From: VXOZ01 sp965220045
GTDB taxonomy: Bacteria; Chloroflexota; UBA11872; VXOZ01
Length of the DNA: 64,000 nucleotides
Reading direction: 5' to 3'
Assembly (NCBI GenBank): GCA_965220045.1
Contig: OZ244803.1
Location: 1,736,001-1,800,000 of the forward strand
Shown: piece after piece, positions 35,262 through 43,987 of the stretch
Layout: each line of letters begins with the position of its first letter
How positions within the stretch are numbered: the stretch's first letter is position 1
The notes under the pieces: generated by a model
Databases searched by the model: none
Told to the model about the DNA's origin: nothing
What the model saw: only the letters and a program-made list of their open reading frames with translations
Translations under genes and position numbers: made by a program

Positions 35262-36008
35262 CTAGAGGGAATCACCGCCGTCTATATCCAAACACTGCCC
35301 CGTAACCCAGGCCGCCTCACCGCCAGCGAGGTAGACCGCTGAGAGTGCCACATCGGCGGGATGGCCGTCACGGGTGAGAGCCGCCGGCGGTAGTTCCGCA
35401 TCTTCCGCGCCCCGCGAATCGCCAATCGCGCCGGGGCAGATGCAATTCACGCGAACACCGTGCTCAAGGTACTCGCGCGCCAAGGTGCGGGTGAGCCCTA
35501 CCAGCGCCTCTTTGCCTGCCGCGTAGCCCACGTTGGCTTCCCGGCGCGTGCGCCGGGCCGCAGACACGAAGAGAATGCAACCGCTGTGCTGCGCTACCAT
35601 GGCGGGCAACACCGCGTGCGCACAGTAGTAGGCCGTATCGACATTTATGTTGATGAGGTACCGCCACTCATCCGGCGCCGTCTCGTGCAGCTTTTGACCG
35701 CCATAGGCGTAGTCGCCGAGATTGTCGAAGAGCACGTCAATACGTCCCCACCTATCGACAGCCGCCTGAGCCATAGCCGCGGCCCCCGCCGGCGTCGCCA
35801 AATCTGCCGTGGCAATTGCCGCCTCACCGCCAAGTGCCTCAATCTCCTGCGCCAGAGGTTCCAGCGGCCCCGCTCGCCGGGCAACCAGGAGCGCCTTCGC
35901 CCCCTCCCGCGCAAAGTGCAGCGGCGTGGCGCTTCCCATGCCGCCGCCGGCGCCAGCGATTACGGCAACTTTTCCCGCCAAACGACCGGATCCATTCATA
36001 TCTTCCAT
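35262..36008 (-). CDS. short-chain dehydrogenase/reductase (SDR)
   Basis: 248 residues. NAD(P)-binding motif GAGGGMGSATP, Asn in NINVDT, catalytic Ser in FVSAARR and the YAAGK Tyr-Lys pair, ending CLDIDGGDS as in classical SDRs. All catalytic residues are intact. Start is ATG at 36008; an internal ATG at 35999 would also work. It faces the enolase-superfamily gene. Confidence 0.9.
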   Translation of the reverse strand: MEDMNGSGRLAGKVAVIAGAGGGMGSATPLHFAREGAKALLVARRAGPLEPLAQEIEALGGEAAIATADLATPAGAAAMAQAAVDRWGRIDVLFDNLGDYAYGGQKLHETAPDEWRYLININVDTAYYCAHAVLPAMVAQHSGCILFVSAARRTRREANVGYAAGKEALVGLTRTLAREYLEHGVRVNCICPGAIGDSRGAEDAELPPAALTRDGHPADVALSAVYLAGGEAAWVTGQCLDIDGGDSL

Positions 36009-36076
36009 TCTCTTCTTTCCCCTATTGAATCTAGTCTCTTCCCACTACGATGCGCCACCAACGAGAAGTGGTATCT

Positions 36077-36102
36077 CCGGTAGCGCAGGTTTGTAACCTG
36101 CG
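36077..36102 (+). repeat. REP-like repeat, copy 1
   Basis: CCGGTAGCGCAGG followed by TTTGTAACCTGCG. A GTAG foot precedes a hairpin CGCAGGTT/AACCTGCG. Confidence 0.85.
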
Positions 36103-36182
36103 CCCTCTGCGCACGCCCTTACACTCTCATCGAATACTATGAGCGCTTCCACCTTCGCGCGCTAGCCAGCAAGAACAACCAT

Positions 36183-36209
36183 CCGGTAGCGCAGGTTTGC
36201 AACCTGCGC
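36183..36209 (+). repeat. REP-like repeat, copy 2
   Basis: Same element, CCGGTAGCGCAGG plus TTTGCAACCTGCGC; plus-strand orientation, just downstream of the RAYT stop codon. Confidence 0.85.
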
Positions 36210-36218
36210 AACACCCCA

Positions 36219-36773
36219 TCAATTCATGGATTCACACCAGAACCCATCGTACTCCCACGGTTCATCCGTCAATCCACCTTTTACCGCGTTGTGTAGGATG
36301 TATTGCGCTTTCTCATCGAATTCAGCCTCATCGCGCACAATACGGTCGTACGTCTCAGCTTGCCACAGTTTACCTCGCCGTCCCCGGGCCTGATTGATCC
36401 GGCGAGCGCTGTGCCGCTTTACGCTATGCATAATTCCACTAAGCGAGTACCACTCGTTCGGCCCAAAAATGAGTGGCGATGCGAGCACGTGCGCGTGGTC
36501 TGGCATTACGGTAAGCACGTTCACGCGCCACTTCTCTCGATGCCAATGGAGTATGGCACGCTTCACAACAGCACGCTCTCCAATACCTAAACTGGGTCTG
36601 ACACCGGAATGGAGGCGAAAGGTAAGAAAGTACGTGGAGCCGCCCAATTGCCAGTGGGGGAGATTCCTCTTCTTGGTCGTGAGTGTTGATCGCGCAGGTT
36701 GCAAACCTGCGCTACCGGAGCGGGAGGATGACGCTCGTTTCACAATGGCTCCAGTCTCCATGCGCGTACTCAA
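36219..36773 (-). CDS. REP-associated tyrosine transposase (RAYT, Y1/HUH type)
   Basis: 184 residues as an open frame. A Y1-type single-strand transposase: LPHWQLGGSTYFLTFRL opens the fold, the metal-binding HUH-type motif is PDHAHVL (His93, His95), and the catalytic Tyr is Tyr158 in AQYILHNAVKGGL; RGKLWQAETYDRIVRDEAEF is the typical middle block. RAYTs bind and cut REP hairpins at a short foot sequence (GTAG in enterobacteria). The gene is flanked by oppositely oriented GTAG-footed repeats. Residues 19-28 (GSAGLQPARS) are encoded by a REP copy, so the true start is unclear (ATG at 36773 or 36761, or GTG at 36743). Confidence 0.88.
   Translation of the reverse strand: MSTRMETGAIVKRASSSRSGSAGLQPARSTLTTKKRNLPHWQLGGSTYFLTFRLHSGVRPSLGIGERAVVKRAILHWHREKWRVNVLTVMPDHAHVLASPLIFGPNEWYSLSGIMHSVKRHSARRINQARGRRGKLWQAETYDRIVRDEAEFDEKAQYILHNAVKGGLTDEPWEYDGFWCESMN
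36692..36718 (-). repeat. REP-like repeat, copy 3 (inside RAYT 5' end)
   Basis: CGCAGGTTGCAAACCTGCGC then TACCGG on the plus strand, i.e. the minus-strand orientation of the family. It overlaps the first codons of the RAYT reading frame. Confidence 0.85.
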
Positions 36774-36815
36774 TGCCGAAAGGCACAGATGGATGTTGGT
36801 TCGCGGTTCGCCTTT

Positions 36816-36842
36816 GCGCAGGTTACAAACCTGCGCTACCGG
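36816..36842 (-). repeat. REP-like repeat, copy 4
   Basis: GCGCAGGTTACAAACCTGCG then CTACCGG; minus-strand orientation. Confidence 0.85.
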
Positions 36843-36936
36843 AGTAGAGTGGCGTCGATTGTTTCATCAGAGTTTCGGCTACTTCAGACCTGCTCAATGC
36901 CTAAATTGAAGATGAGTATTCACTTGCCAATCAGGA

Positions 36937-36960
36937 TTGCGCAGGCTATAGACCTACGCT
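36937..36960 (-). repeat. decayed REP-like repeat
   Basis: GATTGCGCAGGCTATAGACC followed by TACGCTCC: the outline of the repeat with several mismatches. Confidence 0.5.
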
Positions 36961-37062
36961 CCTAGCATGTTTGGGTCTCCGACGGTGCACTATGACCCTG
37001 GCGCTCCCACGTGTATGGGGTACTAAGCGGTGTAGATGGACTTTGGATAGCACTTCGCCTTT

Positions 37063-37090
37063 GCGCAGGTTGCAAACCTGCGCTACCGGA
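37063..37090 (-). repeat. REP-like repeat, copy 5
   Basis: GCGCAGGTTGCAAACCTGCG then CTACCGGA; minus-strand orientation, downstream of the phosphodiesterase stop. Confidence 0.85.
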
Positions 37091-37149
37091 ACGGAGAAAT
37101 TAGATCAGGATAGACTTGAATAGGTCTCATGGAAACCTCTGAAGTACAT

Positions 37150-39156
37150 TCATCCCTCCGCTTTGTGGTAGGTGTGCGTCATCGCCGCTTCTGATTCGGC
37201 TACACCGGAGAGGACATCCACGTGGTGTTGGAGTCGCGTGCGTTCTTTTGAGGGAGCATTGGGGTCCTCCAGCGCTTGATACACCACGGCCCCTTCGCAA
37301 TCGGCGGGTACCGGCAAGTCCATGAGATAGCAGATTGTCGGCACAAGGTCCTTTAGGTTCACGTTGCGTTCGAGCACGTGACCCTTCTTAATGCCGGGGC
37401 CGGAGAGCGCAAAGAGGCCGTGCAGGTCGCCCATGCCCTGCGTCGCTGACGGGAACTGCGGCCCGTGCTGGGATCCGTACTCGTCGGCATAGCAGAACAC
37501 CACATCACCCGTCGTGTCGCCATAGAGGTCGAGCATACGGGCGTTCTGTCTCTTAAAGGCGAAGCCGATCGGCTTCAGCCCGGTGTCCGGATCGGTATAG
37601 TCGTACAGCGCCTTGATGATCTCGTTCTGCACCGTGACGTAGTCCTCTGGTTCCACGATCCCCTCAGGGTCTCGTCCCTTCAAGTTGACCCAAACGTACG
37701 ATGAGCCACTCGCGGCGGCCCGCGTTTTCGACCAATCCACCTGCTTGCGTCCCGTATACATCGCAAAGTGCGCCACGGCCTCAGAATCCTCTTCTTCCTT
37801 TAGCACGGTAAGTCCTGCATCGATAAGGATCTGGCCAGGATTGCACTTGTAGCCGTTGGCCTTGGCCCCATGGTCGGAGACGTAGGCGTAGAGTGTACGT
37901 CGGGGGGCGGCCTCCGCCATGTCGGCGAACGCCCGGTCAAGGCTCTCGTACATGCGCGCCTCGACTTCCCGCCAGTGTTTCAGGCTCTCCGCATCGCGGT
38001 TGAGGGCGGGGTCAACTTCGCTGGCAAAGAGGTGGTAGAAGTAGTCCGGCGTGTGAATGTGAATGAAGAAGAGGTCCCAGGGCTTCTGCGCGCTGCCGTC
38101 AGCGCGACGCATAAGGTATTGCGCGGCGTCGGCAAACCACTGATGGTGCATGTCGCACAGTTCGATGAAGGTATCGGCGTCGAACCAGCCCATGCGGAAT
38201 GTGCGCAGTCCAAGGTACGGCGCCGGCAGGCCACGACACTGCCCCTGCTCGAAAATCTCTCGATCCAGACCCGTCGGATGAGTCCAGCCGTCAATCTGAC
38301 ATAACGGGGTTACAAAGAGTGTCACGCTCTCGCCATCAGGGGCAAGATCCAGTAGCTTAATGCGAAACACCGCCTCGGTGTTGCCCAATTCCTCGCTAGC
38401 TACTTCGCGCACGATGTAGTCCGACCACTCGCCCAATTGCAGCGAACACATTGCAGTCTGGCGGTCGCGACTCTCGCAAACGTGCGCTGTGGTGAATTCA
38501 CCGTTCGCATCGGTCTCCAAGAGCAGATGCCACGTGAGCGGCTGCATCGTGTACTTAGGGTAGCGGAAGCGCCACCGCATTTCGGCTTCGAGATACGAGA
38601 CGCCCGCCTCCAGGCCCTGCCAGCCCTCTACGTCTTCTACCTCGATCAACGTGCCCTCGACGAAGTCGTCCGTAGAGAATAGTGCATCGCCTGAGAATGT
38701 GTACGCGTGATGGAAAGTGGGATGGTCGTGCCACTCATTGACCGATAGCCCGTACCCGGCGATCTGCCAGCCGTCCTGCACACGCGCCGGCCATGAAGAG
38801 GGCCAGTTGATAACTATGGACCGCTTACCCACTTTCTCCGCCGCTTCCCACAGGTACTCCGCCGTGTGCCAGCGCGAGTCAAACGCCGCGTGCGTCTGGC
38901 CGATGGGCTCCCCTTTCCAGTGCACGTTGAAGTCCGTAAACCCGGTGCGCCCCGCCGAAGCGCCGGTGGCTATCGTCGTCCAGTTCGGCGGCGTGATGGT
39001 GGGATACGGCACCAGGCAGTGGTCTGCCCACGTACCTGAGGAAACGAGCTTCTGCATGAACGGCATGCGACCTTCCTGCATGAGCCGCCGCATCGTTGGC
39101 AGTATGGGACCATCGATCCCAAAAACCATAAGTTTCTCAGGGGGACGGTACGCCAT
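37150..39156 (-). CDS. alkaline-phosphatase-superfamily protein (type I phosphodiesterase/nucleotide pyrophosphatase-like)
   Basis: 668 residues. The N-terminus VFGIDGPILPTMRRLMQEGR and the nucleophile region PTITPPNWTTIATG match type I phosphodiesterase/pyrophosphatase-like members of the superfamily, with the active Thr next to PPNW. Later metal residues fit: IHTPDYFYHLF (Asp, His) and YVSDHGAKANG (Asp-His), and SQHGPQFPSATQGMGDLHG. No signal peptide. Substrate could be a nucleotide, phospholipid head group or other diester. The TIM-barrel gene lies 83 bases upstream and the two are probably one operon. Confidence 0.85.
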   Translation of the reverse strand: MAYRPPEKLMVFGIDGPILPTMRRLMQEGRMPFMQKLVSSGTWADHCLVPYPTITPPNWTTIATGASAGRTGFTDFNVHWKGEPIGQTHAAFDSRWHTAEYLWEAAEKVGKRSIVINWPSSWPARVQDGWQIAGYGLSVNEWHDHPTFHHAYTFSGDALFSTDDFVEGTLIEVEDVEGWQGLEAGVSYLEAEMRWRFRYPKYTMQPLTWHLLLETDANGEFTTAHVCESRDRQTAMCSLQLGEWSDYIVREVASEELGNTEAVFRIKLLDLAPDGESVTLFVTPLCQIDGWTHPTGLDREIFEQGQCRGLPAPYLGLRTFRMGWFDADTFIELCDMHHQWFADAAQYLMRRADGSAQKPWDLFFIHIHTPDYFYHLFASEVDPALNRDAESLKHWREVEARMYESLDRAFADMAEAAPRRTLYAYVSDHGAKANGYKCNPGQILIDAGLTVLKEEEDSEAVAHFAMYTGRKQVDWSKTRAAASGSSYVWVNLKGRDPEGIVEPEDYVTVQNEIIKALYDYTDPDTGLKPIGFAFKRQNARMLDLYGDTTGDVVFCYADEYGSQHGPQFPSATQGMGDLHGLFALSGPGIKKGHVLERNVNLKDLVPTICYLMDLPVPADCEGAVVYQALEDPNAPSKERTRLQHHVDVLSGVAESEAAMTHTYHKAEG

Positions 39157-39239
39157 CAGTTCTCTCTTCCCGTTGTTACGATTCGCACTCAGCCGGTCAG
39201 GAACGCCGCGGGCGCTGACTCATTAGGACAGAAAAGTCC

Positions 39240-40097
39240 CTAGTCTCCTGCAGTCGCTACCGTACCCGCCGCGGCGGCGTAATAGGGCAATGCGCTTTCG
39301 CCGGCCGCAGCCGCCAGAGCATTCCAGGCCCGGAAGAGCTGGGCGTACATGAGGAAATAGTCCTCGTGCGACGGGTCTGTCTTGCCAATCTCCGATGAAA
39401 GATAGCCGTCATAGCCGTCACGTTGCAAAAGACCGAAGAGCTCCGCGTATGGGAAGCCGTTGACGAAATCGTGCATGTGCACGTGGCCGATCAGATGGGC
39501 CACGCGGTTGTAGGTTGATGCTACGGAACCGCCGACGAGATCGCGATTGTCGCAATTGTAGAGAATGCTCACCTGCGGGTGATCGGCATGTTCAACCGCC
39601 GTCATGGCAAAATGCCAGTAATTGAACTGGCCGTGCATTTCCAGCATGACGTTGACGCCATGCGGCTCGGCAAATTCACCCAACTCGCGCAGCGAGTCTC
39701 CAACGTAGCGCATGACGTCTTCTCGGAGCGGCGGCGGTCCACCGTCCACGCCTTCTTTCGGCATATCGTTGCCAAAGACTCGAATCTGGCCCGCGTTTAC
39801 GTCCGCCGCAAGTTCGATGTAGCGCTTTGATCGCTCGACGACTTCCCTGCGCTTCGTGGCGTCTGGACTTTCGAATCGGGAACTGGTGCTAATGCCGGCG
39901 ATCTCGAGACAGCCATCCTGCACTTGATAGCGAATGGCCCGGCGCTCCTCAGCGCTCGTCTCCAGTTCAACGCCGTGCTTGTGTCCGGCCTCCGCGCGCA
40001 GTTCCAGACCGCTGAAGCCACCGAGGCGTGCAATTCTAATGAGTTCCGGCAACTCCCAATGTCGCGCCATGTTGTAGGTCAAGAGACAGAGTTTCAT
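39240..40097 (-). CDS. sugar phosphate isomerase/epimerase-like TIM-barrel protein
   Basis: 285 residues of the xylose-isomerase-like (AP endonuclease family 2) barrel: KLCLLTYNMARHWELPELIR, GFSGLELRAEAGH, VNVMLEMHGQFNYW with a metal-binding Glu, and IGHVHMHDF with His and Asp. Members isomerise or epimerise sugars or inositols. No signal peptide. It heads the operon with the phosphodiesterase, reading away from the second binding-protein gene. Confidence 0.82.
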   Translation of the reverse strand: MKLCLLTYNMARHWELPELIRIARLGGFSGLELRAEAGHKHGVELETSAEERRAIRYQVQDGCLEIAGISTSSRFESPDATKRREVVERSKRYIELAADVNAGQIRVFGNDMPKEGVDGGPPPLREDVMRYVGDSLRELGEFAEPHGVNVMLEMHGQFNYWHFAMTAVEHADHPQVSILYNCDNRDLVGGSVASTYNRVAHLIGHVHMHDFVNGFPYAELFGLLQRDGYDGYLSSEIGKTDPSHEDYFLMYAQLFRAWNALAAAAGESALPYYAAAAGTVATAGD

Positions 40098-40624
40098 TCA
40101 CTTGCTCCAAAGAGTGTGTAGGATTTCCCGTTGGCACGATAACGCGACTTGCGTGCGCCGTCAACAACGACTACCACGTGGAGAGGCGATCATAGGGGCA
40201 AGGGAGCTGCCTTCTCTGTGGCTGCACACTGTCGCCAATGCGCCGCTATACCATGCTCGGCGGCGAGCGCGAGCCGCCCGATCCTTGAGAATCCAATCGC
40301 ATCTCACTAGGCAGCGGCCTTGTCACGGCCTCTATCCGGAAGCCAGTCGGCGTGCGGATTCGCCGCAAATTCTCAGTCCTGACCTAGCATTACTTCTAAT
40401 GTTTCTTGAAGTGCATTGGACGTTGTTCCCTTGTCATCAAAGCGTTACGGCACCCTTTCACCAGTGTTTCGCTCCGATAGTCTGCGCTTACGTGCGAAAG
40501 CCGGCCTGCTCAGCAGAAGGCTAACGTTGTTTACATTATTGACATGCGGTAGGCTCTTGGCTAGAATCGATACCGAATTGCGAGTACGCGGCATGAGTCA
40601 CAGCACTCTCTAGGAGGATACCCC
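40098..40624. other. divergent intergenic region
   Basis: About 530 bases between the TIM-barrel gene and the binding-protein gene. It contains the strong promoter at 40539-40567. The remaining ORFs look non-coding. Confidence 0.5.
40539..40567 (+). promoter_or_regulatory. strong sigma-70 promoter of second binding protein
   Basis: Perfect -35 TTGACA, 17-base spacer, -10 TAGAAT (5 of 6). AGGAGG at 40612-40617 then gives good translation from the ATG at 40625. Confidence 0.75.
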
Positions 40625-42034
40625 ATGGAATCTCTAGACGAACGCAAAGGTCTCAGCAGGCGCAACCTGCTGGCAGGCATAGGCCTCGGCGCCGCAGGTG
40701 CCTTCCTGGCGGCAGCGTGCGGCGGCACGGCTGCGCCAGCCATGGAAGAGCAAGCCGAGGAAGCAGAAGCTCCCAAGGCCGAGGAGGAGATGAAGCAGGC
40801 CGAGGAAGCCAAGCCGGTGCAATTCCTGCACTGGTGGATTCCCCGCATTGACCAGAATGGTTTTACGCCCTGGGCCTTGGAAGAGTTTACAAATCGCACC
40901 GGCATTCCGGTGGAGGACGTAGGTCGGGACCCCATTGAGCCCGTACGCCAGCACTTCCGCACCACCATCGCGGCCGGTACGCCGGTGGATGTGTCCTTCA
41001 ATTCCATCATCTGGGCCCGCGACCACTGGGACCTGGGCATCTTGATGGATTACACGCCGTACCTGACGCAGTATCCGGAACTGCAGGACGATAAGTTCTT
41101 CGAGGCTTCGCACCAGTTCCGCCAGGCTGAAGGCGCGACGTTCGGCATTCCCGTGATGGGACCGGAGTCCACTTCGATCGTCGTCAACGGCCAGTTGCTC
41201 ATAGATGCCGGTCTTGACGAGAATGGCGGGGACATCAGCAATTGGACCGACTTGGTTGCTGCCGCCCGTGCCATGACCAAGAAGGAAGGCAACGACATTG
41301 CCGTCTCCGGATTCTTGCTACGTCCCGGGGTTGGCGGCTTGGCGCGCTGGGCAGGTTGGGTGCTCACCACGGGCACGGGCGCCTACGACGCAGAGCAGTT
41401 CAAGGCGCAGTACAACACCGAGCAGGCGCGGGATACGCTGCAATTCCTCTTCGACCTCTGGAACAAAGAGGAAATCAGCGCCAAGGACCCAGAGGGCGGC
41501 GCCGTGCCCGACCACTACAAGCTACTGCAAGCCAATCAAGCCGGCATGCACCACGACATCAGTTCGACACCGACCCTGCGCTACTTCAGCGTGCCGCGCG
41601 ATTTCAAGTATTGGCAGATCGGTTTCCCGGCCCATGATGGCCCGGACGGCCAGTTTGCCACCTCGTCGTGGATGAACCCGGTGGTTTCTCCTCTCGGCGC
41701 GGGCAACCCGGACGGCGCGGTTGAGTTCATCAACTGGTTCTGCGGTCTCGAGGTAGCAATTGTCAGGCTCGAGCTCATCAAGACGGTCGCGCCACGCCAC
41801 GACTTCTTTGCCGATCCGGCGTGGACCAAGGGGTACACCGACCAGCCGGTGCTGAAGACAATCGAAGACCTGGCCAATTTGCCCGGCGTCTACCCTTACC
41901 GCCGCTTCTTAAAGCAGAATGCCGAGATTCGACCGATGCTTGACGATGCGGCTATGGGCAAGACCGACATCGCCACCGCGCTGGCGCAGGCCGACGAGCG
42001 CGCGAACCAGATCCTCAACGAGCCGGCGGAGTAG
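40625..42034 (+). CDS. extracellular solute-binding lipoprotein, Tat exported (second)
   Basis: 469 residues. Twin-arginine motif SRRNLLAG (Arg12-Arg13), lipobox LAAAC with Cys32, and an Ala/Glu-rich tether to about residue 60. The body follows family 1 binding proteins: FLHWWIPRIDQNGFTPWALE, then ELQDDKFFEASHQFRQAEGA and MGPESTSIVVNGQLLIDAGL. Not closely alike to the first binding protein outside the leader. No transporter genes adjoin it. It ends in a strong terminator, so it is transcribed alone and probably at a high level. Confidence 0.88.
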   Translation: MESLDERKGLSRRNLLAGIGLGAAGAFLAAACGGTAAPAMEEQAEEAEAPKAEEEMKQAEEAKPVQFLHWWIPRIDQNGFTPWALEEFTNRTGIPVEDVGRDPIEPVRQHFRTTIAAGTPVDVSFNSIIWARDHWDLGILMDYTPYLTQYPELQDDKFFEASHQFRQAEGATFGIPVMGPESTSIVVNGQLLIDAGLDENGGDISNWTDLVAAARAMTKKEGNDIAVSGFLLRPGVGGLARWAGWVLTTGTGAYDAEQFKAQYNTEQARDTLQFLFDLWNKEEISAKDPEGGAVPDHYKLLQANQAGMHHDISSTPTLRYFSVPRDFKYWQIGFPAHDGPDGQFATSSWMNPVVSPLGAGNPDGAVEFINWFCGLEVAIVRLELIKTVAPRHDFFADPAWTKGYTDQPVLKTIEDLANLPGVYPYRRFLKQNAEIRPMLDDAAMGKTDIATALAQADERANQILNEPAE

Positions 42035-42071
42035 GCAGATGCCTCTCTGCTAGCCGGTTGACTTGGCGATT

Positions 42072-42113
42072 GAAAGTGGAGGCGCACAGTCGTGCGCCTC
42101 CACTGCTTTCTTG
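42072..42113 (+). terminator. terminator of second binding-protein gene
   Basis: A perfect 13-bp stem AGTGGAGGCGCAC with a 4-base loop and its complement (42075-42104), then GCTTTCTTG. The outer GAAAG/CTTTC also pairs. Confidence 0.75.
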
Positions 42114-42344
42114 TGTGGCAGTAGATACCCTTTACAAGCTTATTAGCAATCCGTCATTCCGGTGCAAGCCAGAACCAAGCATTACCCACGGAGTACTCAA
42201 GTACCCGTCGCCAAACCGTTAATCGCCCGCATCTCAATGCGCCTCCGATTAGAGTGAACGGGAGGGACAGGGGTCTTCGATGGAGGGTTTCTGAATGAAT
42301 GCCTCGCCACAGATGTACGCGTCTTGCATGAACTGTGTGCCAGA

Positions 42345-42446
42345 TGTCACCCCGAGCGGCAGCGAGGGGTCTAGCGTCCTGATACCTGAGCCGCCGCACC
42401 TTTGAATTGCCCTAGATTCCTCGTCGCTCCGCTCCTCGGAATGACA
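42345..42446. mobile_element. MITE-like dispersed element, 102 bp
   Basis: The left end is TGTCACCCCGAGCGGCAGCG leading to CTAG at 42374; the right end read on the minus strand is TGTCATTCCGAGGAGCGGAG leading to CTAG. About 30-base imperfect terminal inverted repeats enclose a short unrelated centre. No open frame. This kind of TGTCATTCCGAG element is common as a dispersed repeat. Confidence 0.65.
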
Positions 42447-42510
42447 ATTGGTTGATTCCATAGTACAAAGAACATTCAGGTGTCTCTATTGATCAGTCTT
42501 ACCGAGACGC

Positions 42511-43749
42511 TTAGAGCTGCACCCAACTCCCCTGCTGCACTACCTCGCGGCCGCTGCGCATGACTGCGCGTACGTCAGTCAACGCCTCGATGCGATCTGC
42601 CACGTCGCCATTAAGCAGCACCACGTCCGCCGCCTTGCCTGCCTCGATCGTCCCAATCTCATCTTGCAACCACATTCCTTCCGCGGCACGACCGGTAGCG
42701 CGGAAGATCACTTCAACCGGGTCCATTTTCAGCGTATGGCGCGCCTCCACGAGCCCCTGCGGCCAGTTGGCAATGTTGCGGCCCAGGTGGTCGCTGGAAA
42801 AATACGCCTTGCACCCGCGCCGCTCCATGTCGCGAATGAGATCGAACCGGTACCGCACCTCTCCCGGGCCTTCCCAGCCGTAGACTTTCCCGTCTCGCTC
42901 GGCGATGGGCGACAAAGTGCCAAAGACGTTGAGGTCAACAAATGTGCCTTTCTTTCCCGCTTCTTGAGCGATCTCGGGCACGAATTCGACCGTGCCTTCC
43001 TCGGAACCCAGCCAGTTGCAGTGTGCCAAGGCGTCCACGCCCGCCCGCACTGAGTTGATGATGCCCTCTGTCGGATTGACGTGGGCGACGATGCGTTTGC
43101 GCAGGCGATGGGCGTCTTCCACCGCCACGCGCATCTCTTCCTCTGAATACTGCGCGCGGTAGCGGTTCGTAGGCGGATCGGATGCGCCGCCGGTGGCCAT
43201 GATCTTGATGAAATCCACGCCGCGGAAGACCAGCTTGCGAATGGCTACCTTGATTTGGTCGGCATTGTCCGCGAGCTCCTCGATGCCGAGGTAGTGACCG
43301 TGACCCGCCGTCGTCGTGATACTGGGACCGGCAGCCAGAATGCGTGGCCCCACCACGGTGCCCTGATCGATGGCATCGCGCACATAGAGCAAGGCATCAC
43401 CAATGCTGCCGCAGTCACCTAGCGTTGTGATCCCCGCCGCCATCGCTTCGCGGGCGGCTTGCAAGGTGTAGAGCACGATAGCTTCGCGTGGCGCGTGAAT
43501 TCCCGGATAGGACGTGTCACTCGTGTTTTCTAACGTTAGGTGGGCATGGCCGTCGATGAGGCCGGGTATGAGAGAAGCGCCAGCGCCGTCAATCTCGTCC
43601 CATCCCGAGCGATCTGAGTACGCCGCATCGAGTTCTTGCCGCGTACCGACAAAGGCTATCCGTCCATCTTCTATCACCACGCATGCGCTGCGCTGGGCCT
43701 CATTTCCGGTACCATCGACCAATACGTCCGGACAGATTAGCGTCGGCAT
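42511..43749 (-). CDS. amidohydrolase, imidazolonepropionase-like (second)
   Basis: 412 residues. The same layout as the enzyme at 32398-33681: DGHAHLTLE (HxH), the carboxylated-Lys block GVDFIKIMATGG, His in AHVNPTEG and LAHCNWL, and the final Asp in SSDHLG. The last motif differs from SSDAG in its paralogue, so the substrate pockets probably differ. Opposed by the serine hydrolase gene 238 bases away on the plus strand. Confidence 0.85.
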   Translation of the reverse strand: MPTLICPDVLVDGTGNEAQRSACVVIEDGRIAFVGTRQELDAAYSDRSGWDEIDGAGASLIPGLIDGHAHLTLENTSDTSYPGIHAPREAIVLYTLQAAREAMAAGITTLGDCGSIGDALLYVRDAIDQGTVVGPRILAAGPSITTTAGHGHYLGIEELADNADQIKVAIRKLVFRGVDFIKIMATGGASDPPTNRYRAQYSEEEMRVAVEDAHRLRKRIVAHVNPTEGIINSVRAGVDALAHCNWLGSEEGTVEFVPEIAQEAGKKGTFVDLNVFGTLSPIAERDGKVYGWEGPGEVRYRFDLIRDMERRGCKAYFSSDHLGRNIANWPQGLVEARHTLKMDPVEVIFRATGRAAEGMWLQDEIGTIEAGKAADVVLLNGDVADRIEALTDVRAVMRSGREVVQQGSWVQL

Positions 43750-43987
43750 GGAGCTCTCTCCTCGTCCAGGGTGGCGTCAATGCTCTTACGAAACGTTGGA
43801 TGCCACTCTAGTGTATGGTATCTCCATGATTTGCACACTGTGTCCTCCGCGGCTCCTAGCCTGCGTGAGGTGCACACACCTGTATCCCAAGAGCAGAGCG
43901 CACCCGTAGCGCGATCAAGTGACACTTCCGCGGTTCAGAATATCGCAAGGCAGAACTACAGCATCATAAAGAGAGGATTCCTCCGCA

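Larger units (their letters stand above)
36009..37149. other. RAYT/REP island
   Basis: A 1.1-kb stretch holding the RAYT gene and at least five clear copies of its repeat plus one decayed copy (36937-36960). Copies to the left of the gene read GTAGCGCAGG on the plus strand; copies to the right read it on the minus strand. Confidence 0.8.
42035..42510. other. convergent intergenic region with terminator and MITE-like element
   Basis: About 475 bases: the terminator of the binding-protein gene (42072-42113) and a 102-base inverted-repeat element (42345-42446). No gene seen. Confidence 0.65.

Noticed and set aside
40102..40524. 140-codon plus-strand ORF in the divergent spacer
   Set aside because: Arg/Cys/His-rich, with no ribosome-binding site, and it ends before the strong promoter of the next gene.
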